Below are positions 19,187 to 28,122 of a DNA stretch of 64,000 bases, one piece after another. Every line of letters begins with the position of its first letter. Positions within the stretch are counted from its first letter, which is position 1. The notes beneath the pieces are model-generated. The model saw only the letters and a list, made by a program, of their open reading frames with translations. It made no database searches and was not told the DNA's origin. Origin of the DNA: Chloroflexi bacterium HGW-Chloroflexi-6 (GTDB taxonomy: Bacteria > Chloroflexota > Anaerolineae > Anaerolineales > Villigracilaceae); NCBI GenBank assembly GCA_002840685.1, contig PHBU01000004.1, positions 124,001 through 188,000 on the forward strand, given 5' to 3'. The position numbers were made by a program, and so were the translations under genes.

Positions 19187-19294
19187 AAATCATAATATTA
19201 AATGCTATGGTTTGTCAATTAGTAAGTTACATCCGTTTGTACTACATCGTCAAAATATTCAAGTTTTGTTGCATATTAGAAAGCGAGAGTAAAA

Positions 19295-19600
19295 ATGGCG
19301 GAAGATACTGTATTGGCTTCGGCAGAAATGACACAACCGGTCATCATCGACCTGGGCAGACAGAGACCAAGTTCGCTAAGGGATTTGAAAAAAGGCGAGG
19401 GCAAACTGTGGGATGAAGTGCTGGATGTCGCTGATGAGGTGAAGGAAATGCTCGGCGCCGATGCCGAGGGCAAAGTGCTCATTCCCATTGTTATGCTTTA
19501 TCAGCAAAAATCTGGCCGCCTGAACCTCGGCAATGTCATCTTTCCTTTATTGGATGATGAAGATGACGATGACGATGATGATGACGATGAAGAGGAGTAA
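19295..19600 (+). CDS. Small acidic protein with poly-Asp tail
   Basis: 101 residues, no function recognised. The core has a pattern PVIIDLGRQRPSSLRDLKKGEGKLWDEV, given here only to describe it as IIDLG, then basic residues, then KKGEGKL. An amphipathic helix (VLDVADEVKEML) and a hydrophobic strand (KVLIPIVMLYQ) follow. The last 15 residues are only Asp and Glu, encoded by a GAT/GAC repeat. No signal peptide or membrane segment is present. It is the first gene downstream of the 19157 promoter, followed after 4 bases by a strongly basic small protein, which suggests a charge-paired complex. It may be an accessory or scaffold protein of the cluster. Confidence 0.75.
   Translation: MAEDTVLASAEMTQPVIIDLGRQRPSSLRDLKKGEGKLWDEVLDVADEVKEMLGADAEGKVLIPIVMLYQQKSGRLNLGNVIFPLLDDEDDDDDDDDDEEE
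19553..19597 (+). repeat. GAT/GAC codon repeat coding the poly-Asp tail
   Basis: Fifteen consecutive acidic codons, mostly GAT and GAC, with nine Asp in a row. It is a trinucleotide-like tract that could change length by slippage without leaving frame. Confidence 0.85.
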
Positions 19601-19604
19601 CCCC

Positions 19605-20057
19605 ATGACCGAATCTGGAAATAAAAAACCACGCGTACTGCGCCGATCACATGGAAAACTTCAGCCTGAGATAAAACCGATCGTCTTGGAATATAAGGAA
19701 CGCAGGAAGAAAAGCACCGCTGAAACCGACGAGGGCAAGGAAAAATATTCAGATGGATTGGAAGATGTTCAAGTTCTTGAGGGGAATGTAGTGCGTGTTG
19801 CCCAGAGAGCTGTAAGAGCGTTATCGAAAGGGATGGATACTTACGAGCGTGAACGCCAGCGATCTGCAAAAGAGAAAACTGACGGCGCAATCGAAGATTT
19901 TTTCAATAATTCTGCCAAGGCCACGAGTGCCTATTTGAAAGAGGCAAGCGATATTCCTGTCGACATCATGGAGTCGATTAACACAGAATCTTACCGCAAG
20001 CGGCTCAGGAAGAATCTGCGCCGTTCATCCAAGCTGATCCGCCTGTTCCGCATCTAG
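19605..20057 (+). CDS. Small basic protein of unknown function
   Basis: 150 residues from the ATG at 19605, which has GAGGAG (the last codons of the preceding gene) as ribosome site. An in-frame start at 19533 would overlap the acidic gene and is not preferred. The protein is highly charged and helical, with no membrane segment. Its C-terminus is strongly basic (YRKRLRKNLRRSSKLIRLFRI, residues 130-150). No family was recognised. The opposite charge and immediate adjacency to the acidic protein suggest that the two interact. The basic tail could bind membrane phospholipid, the acidic partner or an acidic surface of the PKS. A hairpin follows at 20071-20101. Confidence 0.72.
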   Translation: MTESGNKKPRVLRRSHGKLQPEIKPIVLEYKERRKKSTAETDEGKEKYSDGLEDVQVLEGNVVRVAQRAVRALSKGMDTYERERQRSAKEKTDGAIEDFFNNSAKATSAYLKEASDIPVDIMESINTESYRKRLRKNLRRSSKLIRLFRI

Positions 20058-20070
20058 CAGAATTGTCGTT

Positions 20071-20101
20071 TGAGACCATCAAACCGAGTTTGATGGTCTC
20101 A
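20071..20101 (+). terminator. Intra-operon hairpin (attenuator-like)
   Basis: Perfect 14-base inverted repeat, 20071-20084 (TGAGACCATCAAAC) with 20088-20101, and a 3-base loop. There is no T run afterwards, so it may be a processing or attenuation site that separates expression of the two small proteins from the kinase-like genes. Confidence 0.6.
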
Positions 20102-20139
20102 TGCTATATGTTCTGAGCAACCAAAGATAACCATCAACA

Positions 20140-21990
20140 ATGCCTGACATCTCAAACTCTGTAAGCGATGGTCAACGCGCCGGGGTATTAGCAGGGTTAC
20201 CTCGCCGGCGTTTTCTTGATGTCTCGGCAGGAGACGCATCTTTATCGCAGATGCGGTTTATTTCCTTCAAGATAAACCGTCTCCGCTCGGTTGCACGTTT
20301 GCTGAGTTGGTTACAACTTTTATTCTATTTCCTTTCCAAAATCGCCATTGATATTTTGTTGCGCAAGGACACACCGAAGCGAAGAGCTTTACATCTGCGG
20401 CGTGCATTTGAACGCAACGGAGGATCTTTTGTAAAACTTGGACTCCATCTGTCTATGCGTCTGGACTTCATGCCCTGGGTGTACGGGAGTGAGCTATCCT
20501 GCATGACCGATCGGTGGGAGCCCTTCCCGGCTGCGCAAGCCATTGAAACGATTGAACGTTCCCTTTCCAAGCCTCTCTCTGCGTTGTTCATCCGCTTTGA
20601 TCCTGATCCGATCGCGTCTACATCGGTTGCCTGCCTTTACCAGGCGATATTGCAAAATGGCGAAAAGGTGATCGTTAAGGTTCGCCGCCCTGGGATAGGC
20701 GAGCAGTTCATGTCAGACATCGAGGCTTTTGATTGGCTGTTGTCGATTGCCGAATTCTTAACGATATTTCGCCCGGGATTCACGCAGGGAATGAGATCTG
20801 AGTTTCGCGATCTGCTCCTTGAAGAGCTGGATTTTGTGCAGGAAGCGCGCAGGCAGGATGCCTTCCGCCGCGCCGCTGCTCAATCTCGTAAGAATTTTTT
20901 CTCCGCGCCCCGCATCTATTTGGATTTGACCACGGAAGAGGTTGCGATCAATGAGTTTGCGAGCGGCATCTGGTTATGGGAGTTGCTCGTTGCTGTCGAG
21001 CAGGGTAATGCGGATGTGTTGGTTCGCGCGCGGGAAATGAACATAAACCCTGAGCTTGTTGCCAAGCGATTGCTGTGGGTCAATTACTGGAACTGGGGTG
21101 AGAATTTGTTTTTTCACGCCGACCCGAACCCGGATAATGTGATCATTGGCCAGGACAGCACTTTACACTTTATCAACTTTACATCAACCGGTACCCTGAG
21201 CCGGACCAAGCGCCAGGCCCAGCGACAAAATCTGGATTTTGCATGGGAGCGCGATCCGCAGAATATGGCGCGCGCCACACTTGTCATGCTTGAACCCCTG
21301 CCGCCAATTGATGTTATTGAATTAATTCAGGAGTTGGAAACTTACAACTGGCAATTAATTTATTCTTTGGAAGCCTCGCCTCACAACGTTTCGTGGCAGG
21401 AGCGCACATCTTCTGTGCAGTGGGCCGGTATGATGAGCTTGGTTCGCAAGTATGGAATTACGGTTGATATTCAGGTGTTGCGTTTTATACGTTCCACCCT
21501 ACTGTTCGAGTCTATGGGGGCGCGTCTGCACGCTGAGATCGATTTCGTGAAGCAGTATCAGAATTTTAAGAATTATCGAGCCGAGCAGGCTCGCCGCAGG
21601 GTTACAGATTCAATGCTCGATCAAATGGATGGAAAAGGAACCGAGCAAACGATTATCCGCCTGGACCGTATTGCGCACGCGGCGGAAGGTTTGTTTTTCC
21701 GTGCATCGCATATGTTATCGTTACCTTCGGTGAACTTTAATACTTTGATGAGCAAATGGTCCTTTGCAGTGTATACCCTGCTTCGTTTTATTGGACAAAC
21801 GGCAGCGCTTACCCTGATCTTTGCATTTCTCATCAATATCAAATTTTATTTTGATGAACAACAATTCATGAATGTCTATGATGTCTTTTTCCAAGTTGCG
21901 ACAAACCCTGTTTATCAGATCATTTTATTCATAACGATATTTGTTCATGGCCGGACGGTCCTGTTCCGCCTGGATGATAAAGAGGTTTGA
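20140..21990 (+). CDS. UbiB/ABC1-family membrane protein, degenerate kinase
   Basis: 616 residues. It has the UbiB/ABC1/AarF fold (VIVKVRRPGI with Lys180, EELDFVQEA) and two C-terminal membrane segments (about 550-575 and 590-610), but key catalytic motifs are changed. KxGQ reads KLGL (99-102). HxDPHPGN reads HADPNPDN (326-333). The metal-binding DFG reads NFT (346-348), losing the Asp. Canonical members use these residues for ATP and Mg binding and support quinone or lipid metabolism. This looks like a pseudokinase. The next gene is an intact paralogue, so the pair may form a regulator/enzyme heterodimer. It has a weak ribosome site. Confidence 0.88.
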   Translation: MPDISNSVSDGQRAGVLAGLPRRRFLDVSAGDASLSQMRFISFKINRLRSVARLLSWLQLLFYFLSKIAIDILLRKDTPKRRALHLRRAFERNGGSFVKLGLHLSMRLDFMPWVYGSELSCMTDRWEPFPAAQAIETIERSLSKPLSALFIRFDPDPIASTSVACLYQAILQNGEKVIVKVRRPGIGEQFMSDIEAFDWLLSIAEFLTIFRPGFTQGMRSEFRDLLLEELDFVQEARRQDAFRRAAAQSRKNFFSAPRIYLDLTTEEVAINEFASGIWLWELLVAVEQGNADVLVRAREMNINPELVAKRLLWVNYWNWGENLFFHADPNPDNVIIGQDSTLHFINFTSTGTLSRTKRQAQRQNLDFAWERDPQNMARATLVMLEPLPPIDVIELIQELETYNWQLIYSLEASPHNVSWQERTSSVQWAGMMSLVRKYGITVDIQVLRFIRSTLLFESMGARLHAEIDFVKQYQNFKNYRAEQARRRVTDSMLDQMDGKGTEQTIIRLDRIAHAAEGLFFRASHMLSLPSVNFNTLMSKWSFAVYTLLRFIGQTAALTLIFAFLINIKFYFDEQQFMNVYDVFFQVATNPVYQIILFITIFVHGRTVLFRLDDKEV

Positions 21991-21992
21991 CC

Positions 21993-23921
21993 GTGATCGC
22001 AGACGAAGATCTGAAGCCAATCAGCGTGCGACAGGCTGTCTTTGACGCTGTTCGGATGTGGAAAAAGCGTCAGAAAGCTGCGGCAGGCTCGGGTGGGGAA
22101 AGAGGCGAACCGCTTCCGCTGGAGGCGATCCTGCAGAGTATTCCGCGGCGTCAGCAGTCGGTTCCTCCAGACGAAAGGAAGTTGTGGATTCCTTATGTGG
22201 AGCCGCTCCCGGCAAGAAATACTTTCGGGCAGAGCCTCGGGCGCTTATTTGTCTGGTTGAGGTTGATCCTTGCGATTGGGTTGGGTGATCTTTTTGACCG
22301 GATACTGCGCCGGGATACACTGGAAAGGCGCGCGGCGCGTTTTCGCAGAGCGTTGGAGCGGGCAGGGGGCACTTTCGTAAAGTTGGGCCAGCAATTGGCG
22401 ATGCGTGTCGATCTTGTCCCGTGGGCTTATTGTGTTGAATTGTCGAAGATGCTGGACAGGATGACCCCGTTTCCAACGGAACAGGCTTTGCAGGCGATTG
22501 AGCGAACGGTTAAGCGCCCCTGGCAGGAAATTTTTGATGTGTTTGATCCAACGCCAATTGGGTCTGCATCGCTTGCCTGCGTTTATCAGGCGACCCTCAA
22601 GGATAAAACAAAGGTGGTTGTGAAGGTTCGGCGGCCTGGCATCAAGGAACTGTTCATGGCCGATCTTCAGGTGTTGGATTGGATCGCCGGGTTGGCTGAA
22701 TTTCTGACGATCATCCGCCCTGGGTTCACTCAAAAGTTGCGTGCCGATCTGCGCGAGATCCTTATGGAAGAGTTGGATTTTCGGCGCGAAGGGCGCTTTG
22801 AAGATATTTTCCGCCGGAATGCGAAGAAGACCGGCTGGAAATTTTTTACAGCCCCACGTGTGCATTTTGAATTTTCGGGGGATGAGGTTCTTGTGCAGGA
22901 GTTTGTGTCCGGGCTGTGGCTGTGGGAGGTGATTGCGATCTCAGAACAAAAAAATACCCGCGGTCTTGCGCTGTTAAAGGAGCTGAATATTGACCCGGCG
23001 GTGGTTGCGCGCCGAATCCTTTTGGCATTTTTCTGGAGTGCGGATGAACACGTATTTTTCCACGCCGATCCTCACCCGGCCAATATTCTCATCCGCCCAA
23101 ATAATGAGATTACGTTCATAGATTTCGGAAGCTGCGGAAGTTTCAATAATCAGCAGCGAGTTGCGCTGGAGCAAATGGTGCTCAGCATGAAGAATCAGGA
23201 TGTCGAGGCTATGACACGCGCTTCGCTGAGCCTCATGGAGCCCCTGCCTCCGGTGGACCTGCCTTCTTTGGTCAAGCAAGCTCAGGAAGAATACATGCGC
23301 GTGCTGCACACCTTCAACACTCCAGCAGAATATACCCAGTATTGGGAACGAACATCGGCGCGGCAATGGTTCGTGTTGATACGGGTTGCTCAAAAATTCA
23401 ACCTGCCGATGAATCTGCATATGCTGCGCATGATTCGCGCTACGCTGCTTTATGACTCGATTGTTTTGCGCCTGGATAACCAGTTGGATCGGTATCACGA
23501 ATATACAGAATTTATGAAAATTCGGGCACAACTGGTCAAACGAAAATGGCGAAGAAAATTGCATGACAATGCGGGCGATGGCGTTTTTCTAAATATCGAA
23601 GATCTTGGAAATGCGTTTAACGATCTTATGATCCGTGCGCAAACCACTTTAGGCAGGCCCATCGTCAGCCTTGGTTCAACGGTCAATAAGTGGGTTTTTG
23701 CGACAAGTGTCTTGAGTCGCATGGCAGGCCGTATCCTTTTTGTTACTGTATTGTGCATGAGTCTGATTGGCGCCCTGCATTTTCTGGCCGGCAGCCCGAT
23801 CTCTTTCGTGGGCGCGGTGGAGCAGGTTATTCAAAATAGGCTTTATCAGCTGTTTTTACTCTTTGCTGTAGTTTTCAGTATGCGTCTTATCCTGTTTCGT
23901 TTGAGAGATCGTGATATTTAG
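21993..23921 (+). CDS. UbiB/ABC1-family atypical kinase, intact motifs
   Basis: 642 residues from GTG at 21993, chosen because AGAGG lies 7 bases upstream; a TTG at 21987 is too close to that site. It shows KLGQ (130-133), the Ala-rich GSASLACVYQA, VVVKVRRPG, EELDF, HADPHPAN (357-364) and DFG (377-379), so the atypical kinase/ATPase centre looks complete. Two membrane segments lie at the C-terminus. It is a clear paralogue of the preceding gene. UbiB proteins are membrane ATPases tied to prenyl-lipid or other lipid metabolism. Here, between small accessory proteins and an exporter, a role in handling the cluster's membrane-bound product is inferred. Confidence 0.92.
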   Translation: MIADEDLKPISVRQAVFDAVRMWKKRQKAAAGSGGERGEPLPLEAILQSIPRRQQSVPPDERKLWIPYVEPLPARNTFGQSLGRLFVWLRLILAIGLGDLFDRILRRDTLERRAARFRRALERAGGTFVKLGQQLAMRVDLVPWAYCVELSKMLDRMTPFPTEQALQAIERTVKRPWQEIFDVFDPTPIGSASLACVYQATLKDKTKVVVKVRRPGIKELFMADLQVLDWIAGLAEFLTIIRPGFTQKLRADLREILMEELDFRREGRFEDIFRRNAKKTGWKFFTAPRVHFEFSGDEVLVQEFVSGLWLWEVIAISEQKNTRGLALLKELNIDPAVVARRILLAFFWSADEHVFFHADPHPANILIRPNNEITFIDFGSCGSFNNQQRVALEQMVLSMKNQDVEAMTRASLSLMEPLPPVDLPSLVKQAQEEYMRVLHTFNTPAEYTQYWERTSARQWFVLIRVAQKFNLPMNLHMLRMIRATLLYDSIVLRLDNQLDRYHEYTEFMKIRAQLVKRKWRRKLHDNAGDGVFLNIEDLGNAFNDLMIRAQTTLGRPIVSLGSTVNKWVFATSVLSRMAGRILFVTVLCMSLIGALHFLAGSPISFVGAVEQVIQNRLYQLFLLFAVVFSMRLILFRLRDRDI

Positions 23922-24004
23922 CAATAATTGCCATGAAAAATTGAGATTTTTCTATTTGGCTATTTTTTTTGTTCTTTATTTGAAAAGCACGTCTGGAGGT
24001 TACC

Positions 24005-27000
24005 GTGAATGAAATACAGGATCATTTGATCGTAACAAAGGGCCCGCGCCTGGGAGAAAAAATTCAGCTCTCCAAACTACCTTTTATCATTGGCAGGGAT
24101 GAATCTGCGGATGTGCCGATTAGCTTACAGGATATTTCGCGTAAACATTTACGCGTTTCGAAGGGGGATTCGGGTTACATAATAGAAGATCTGAAGAGTA
24201 GCAACGGAACTTACGTTAATCAAGTACCTATTGATAAGCCATATCAAATTCGGGATGGCGATGTGATCGCCCTGGGCCAGGAGTTTGAAATGCGTGTGGT
24301 GATCCCGGTTGTTGAGAAGGGAGATGCTACCCTCTTTAACGCGCCACCCAAGACAGCCGAAAAAACGGCCGATAATGCAACCGCTTTTATGCCATCCCGT
24401 GTCGCGGCGGATAAAACCATGGCCTTCACAGAAATGCCCCCTGTGCCGGCCATTCCGCCGAGTCTGATTGTTAATGAATCAGGCAAGGAACCCAAGGTAT
24501 ATACGCTGACGATGGACCGCCTGCGCATCGGACGCTTGGGCGACAATGACATTGTGCTCGATAACCGTTTTGTCTCGCGCTACCATGCCGAATTGGAGAA
24601 GCGCGGCCTGGAATATTACCTTATCCCGGCCCAGAATGTAAGCAATCCCCTGCTTTTGGACGGCAGGCCGGTCATGGAGCCTACACGGCTGCAGCACGGA
24701 GCCAAGATCCGGTTTGGTGGGTTTACAGCAGGCGAGATGGTGGCGCTGGATTATTTATCTCCGGATTCTGAACTTTCTTCTCAGCAGAAGATTAAGTTTA
24801 CCGAAAAAAGACTGATGACCATTGGGCGCAATCCCAGTAATGCAATTGTTCTGCCATCCCCCACCGTTTCGCAATTTCATGCGGAGATCGAAAAGGTTGG
24901 CCAGCGCTATCGGGTCCGCGATTTGCGCAGCAGCAATGGAACTTTTATTAATGGCAAAAGCGTAACTGGTGAAAATTGGGTGCAAATTGGGGATGCCATT
25001 CAGATCGGCCCGTATCGTTTTGTTGTGGATGAAAATGAGTTTTCTCAATCTGATCAAAGCCAGGGCGGCGTAAGCGTTGACATCATTGGGGTCAATAAGT
25101 GGGTAAGCAAGTCGTTGAATATCATTCAAAACATTTCGCTTGCTTTCCAACCCAAAGAGTTTATTGTTGTTGTTGGCCAAAGCGGCGGTGGCAAGTCGAC
25201 TTTGGTGGATGCCATTGCGGGATACCGGCCTGCAACGCACGGTCAGATCATCGTTAACAAGACCATTGATGTTTATAAGGAGTTCGATTCTATCCGTTCG
25301 ACCATTGGTTACGTTCCACAGAAAGATATTATTCACATGGAATTAACCGTTTTCCAGGCGTTGGATTATGCCGCCCAGTTGCGTATGCCGGCGGACACCA
25401 CGGTGGCAGAGCGCAAAAAACGGGTTGAAGAAGTGATGAAAGATCTGGATCTGGCGCACCGTAAAGATACGCAGATCAGCCGTTTGAGCGGAGGTCAGCA
25501 GAAGCGCGTTTCGATTGGTGTTGAGCTTCTGACCAAACCGGGATTTTTCTTCCTCGACGAACCCACCTCGGGCCTGGATCCCGGCATGGAAACGGAACTG
25601 ATGCGTTTAATGAGGCGGCTTGCAGACCAGGGTCGCACGATCGTCATGGTTACACATGCCACCAAGAATGTGATGCTTGCTGACAAGGTGGTTTTTCTAG
25701 CGCGTGGAGGCTTTCTCACCTGGTTTGGGCCTCCCGAAGAAGCCTTGGCGTACTTCGACAAGTATCGTACCGAGCGCGACCGCCGCGCAAACGCGATGGA
25801 GTTTGACCATATCTACACCCTGCTGGATGATGCTGAACTCGGCAGCGGCGCGGAATGGGCGGAGCGTTTCCGGAATGATCCCGCTTATAACAAATATATT
25901 TCTGAGCCTCTGCAAAGTGGATCCAGGGCTCAGAAAACGGAGACTCCGCAAGCGGCGCCCAAATCGCTCACCAAGCGGAATCAAATCTCTGCGCTGCGTC
26001 AGTTCCTCATTCTTTCCAGTCGAAACTTAAAGATCATGACTCGCGACTGGTTTACCATGGCGCTGCTTCTGGTTACCGCTCCCCTGATGGCCTCCCTGGA
26101 TTTCACGCTGGCCTCCGGAGTTGGACGCAACCCCTTTGGATTCGACACCGGCAATTTCAGCGACGTGGTTTCTTCATTGATCATCCTGACCAATACGACC
26201 ATGCTTGTGGGCGGTCTATCGTTTATGCGCGAGCTGGTTAAGGAACGCGATATTTACAAGCGGGAGAGGATGGTTAACCTTAAACTTCTCCCGTACATCA
26301 TGTCCAAGATTTGGATCGCTTTGTTGTTGGCAATATATCAGACAATCTGCTATACCGCGATCCGTTATATTGCCTTTGACATGCCTGGCGGCTTCGAGGA
26401 ACTTGCCCTCTTTTTTGTTACAGTCTACCTGCTTATCACGGCTGGCATGATGCTTGGCCTTTTTGCATCTGCGCTGGCGCCTAATGCGAATGCTGCACCG
26501 CTTCTTCTGATCATGTTCATTATTCCGCAGATGGTGCTGAGCGGCGCGATGATGCCGTTTCCCGCGCCCACTCGCGCGCCTGCCTCCAGTAGTTGGGCAT
26601 TCCAGGCAATTATTGGGATCAGTGGCACCGGGTCTGATGTTGATGGAGATGCCTGTTGGAATCTCAGCGAGGAAGAACGGGATGATCTCACCCTTGAAGA
26701 AAAAAATGCACAGTGTGATTGTATGGGCGAAAATGCGCTGCGGGAAGATCATTGCAGTTTCCCTGGCCTGGGTGATTATTACGATGAAGCCATTGATCAG
26801 GCTGATCCCATAGAACCGAAAGAACCAGGTCCGCAGCCAACCGAACCGGTTCTCCCGGAGGAACCTGCTGAACCGGAAGACCCCAACAACTTGCTGGCGT
26901 TGCAAATCTACTTGAACGATCTTAACGCCTATACTGATGAAGTTTCAGAGCTTCAGGATAAATACAAAGATGCTGTGGATGCCTGGCAGGAAGAGCAGGA

Positions 27001-27253
27001 AAGTTACAAGGATGAAATCGTGGTCTATCAGGAAGAATTGACCGAACTTGAAGTGAAGCGCGCCATAGCAATTGGCGCTGCTGAAGCGAGCATCGAAAGA
27101 TACAAGGAAGATTTCGGCTGGACTTTCATGGATAAGGATAATCGGGAGAAATATTTAGGCACGATCTTCAGTACCTGGGCCGCGCAAGTTTTGATTATTA
27201 GCATTATTTTCCTGGGCACCATCTTCATGCAAAAGCGAAGGGATGTAGGCTGA
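24005..27253 (+). CDS. Triple-FHA ABC exporter, half-transporter with large external insert
   Basis: 1082 residues from GTG at 24005 (GGAGG 5 bases upstream). Three FHA domains are visible: about 8-100 (IIGRDE, SSNGTYVN), 165-245 (RIGRLGDNDIVL, SRYHAELE) and 262-345 (TIGRNPSNAIVL, SSNGTFINGK). The ATPase (about 360-590) has Walker A GQSGGGKST (391-399), LSGGQ and FFFLDEP. The ABC2 membrane domain begins near 680. Between its last segments lies a roughly 170-residue probably external insert (about 875-1045) with five Cys, a Pro/Glu stretch and a coiled coil. The layout recalls ABCG-type exporters and mycobacterial Rv1747. FHA domains bind phosphothreonine, and the linker after the first FHA is Thr-rich. 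It is likely the exporter for the cluster product. Confidence 0.92.
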   Translation: MNEIQDHLIVTKGPRLGEKIQLSKLPFIIGRDESADVPISLQDISRKHLRVSKGDSGYIIEDLKSSNGTYVNQVPIDKPYQIRDGDVIALGQEFEMRVVIPVVEKGDATLFNAPPKTAEKTADNATAFMPSRVAADKTMAFTEMPPVPAIPPSLIVNESGKEPKVYTLTMDRLRIGRLGDNDIVLDNRFVSRYHAELEKRGLEYYLIPAQNVSNPLLLDGRPVMEPTRLQHGAKIRFGGFTAGEMVALDYLSPDSELSSQQKIKFTEKRLMTIGRNPSNAIVLPSPTVSQFHAEIEKVGQRYRVRDLRSSNGTFINGKSVTGENWVQIGDAIQIGPYRFVVDENEFSQSDQSQGGVSVDIIGVNKWVSKSLNIIQNISLAFQPKEFIVVVGQSGGGKSTLVDAIAGYRPATHGQIIVNKTIDVYKEFDSIRSTIGYVPQKDIIHMELTVFQALDYAAQLRMPADTTVAERKKRVEEVMKDLDLAHRKDTQISRLSGGQQKRVSIGVELLTKPGFFFLDEPTSGLDPGMETELMRLMRRLADQGRTIVMVTHATKNVMLADKVVFLARGGFLTWFGPPEEALAYFDKYRTERDRRANAMEFDHIYTLLDDAELGSGAEWAERFRNDPAYNKYISEPLQSGSRAQKTETPQAAPKSLTKRNQISALRQFLILSSRNLKIMTRDWFTMALLLVTAPLMASLDFTLASGVGRNPFGFDTGNFSDVVSSLIILTNTTMLVGGLSFMRELVKERDIYKRERMVNLKLLPYIMSKIWIALLLAIYQTICYTAIRYIAFDMPGGFEELALFFVTVYLLITAGMMLGLFASALAPNANAAPLLLIMFIIPQMVLSGAMMPFPAPTRAPASSSWAFQAIIGISGTGSDVDGDACWNLSEEERDDLTLEEKNAQCDCMGENALREDHCSFPGLGDYYDEAIDQADPIEPKEPGPQPTEPVLPEEPAEPEDPNNLLALQIYLNDLNAYTDEVSELQDKYKDAVDAWQEEQESYKDEIVVYQEELTELEVKRAIAIGAAEASIERYKEDFGWTFMDKDNREKYLGTIFSTWAAQVLIISIIFLGTIFMQKRRDVG

Positions 27254-27288
27254 ACGTGACAACCAAGAATATTTGCTGATTTAGCAAT

Positions 27289-28059
27289 ATGATGGCGAAT
27301 AATCTGAAGGTTATGAGGCAAGCGCTGGCTCAAGGCGAGCCTTTCTGGACGCTGACCGATTCTGATATCCATATTTGGGTTGCATCGTTGGAAATGGCTC
27401 ATCAATTTCTTGATGAGCCATTCACTTTGCTCGCACCGGATGAAAGGGCCCGCGCCGAACGATTTTATTTTGAAAGAGACCGCAACCGCTTTATCGCAGG
27501 GCGCTGCCTCTTGAGAATGATTATCGGCGGGTATCTTGGGATGGACCCTTCTCAAATAGAATTCGCTTACAGGGAAGCAGGAAAGCCAGTTTTGAAATCA
27601 GGGCCACAGGGTAAAAAGCTCGAGTTTAATCTATCTCATTCGAATGACCTGGCTTTATATATATTCAGCCGTAACCATGAGGTTGGAATCGATGTTGAAT
27701 ACATTCACCCCATGCCCGACACGGATGATTTTGCCGAGAAATTCTTTTCTTCCCATGAAACCGAACTGATCAATTCGCTGCGGGGTGAAGAAAGAGATGC
27801 CGCATTCTTTAAGCTGTGGACGTGCAAGGAAGCGCTGTTGAAGGCAAACGGCAGCGGGCTGACCATGCCGCTCAGTCACATGGAAATATCTCTGAATTCG
27901 GATGGGTCTGCTGCGCTGAGTTCCGTTGGCGGCAACAGGGAGCAGGCTTTGCGCTGGCATCTCCAAGCATTTGACCCTGCTCCGGGTTATCAGGCCGCTT
28001 TTGCCGTTGAGGGATATAAGGGGCAGGCTATTTCTTTTTGCCACATAAATGTAGAGTGA
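27289..28059 (+). CDS. 4'-Phosphopantetheinyl transferase, Sfp type
   Basis: 256 residues. It transfers phosphopantetheine from CoA to the Ser of carrier proteins. The signature residues are present: GIDVEYI with Asp135 and Glu137, and LWTCKEALLKANG with Glu181 and the following Lys; NLSHS lies at 114-118. ATG at 27289 (or the adjacent ATG at 27292) follows the exporter by 35 bases. It is the last gene of the plus-strand operon. It is the obvious activator of the three carrier domains in the divergent PKS and NRPS genes, which links the two operons functionally. Confidence 0.95.
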   Translation: MMANNLKVMRQALAQGEPFWTLTDSDIHIWVASLEMAHQFLDEPFTLLAPDERARAERFYFERDRNRFIAGRCLLRMIIGGYLGMDPSQIEFAYREAGKPVLKSGPQGKKLEFNLSHSNDLALYIFSRNHEVGIDVEYIHPMPDTDDFAEKFFSSHETELINSLRGEERDAAFFKLWTCKEALLKANGSGLTMPLSHMEISLNSDGSAALSSVGGNREQALRWHLQAFDPAPGYQAAFAVEGYKGQAISFCHINVE

Positions 28060-28122
28060 CAACAGTTTGGCAATTTTGCATGAATTTGAACCCGGATTGT
28101 GGCTGGGCCGTGGTGATGCAAA

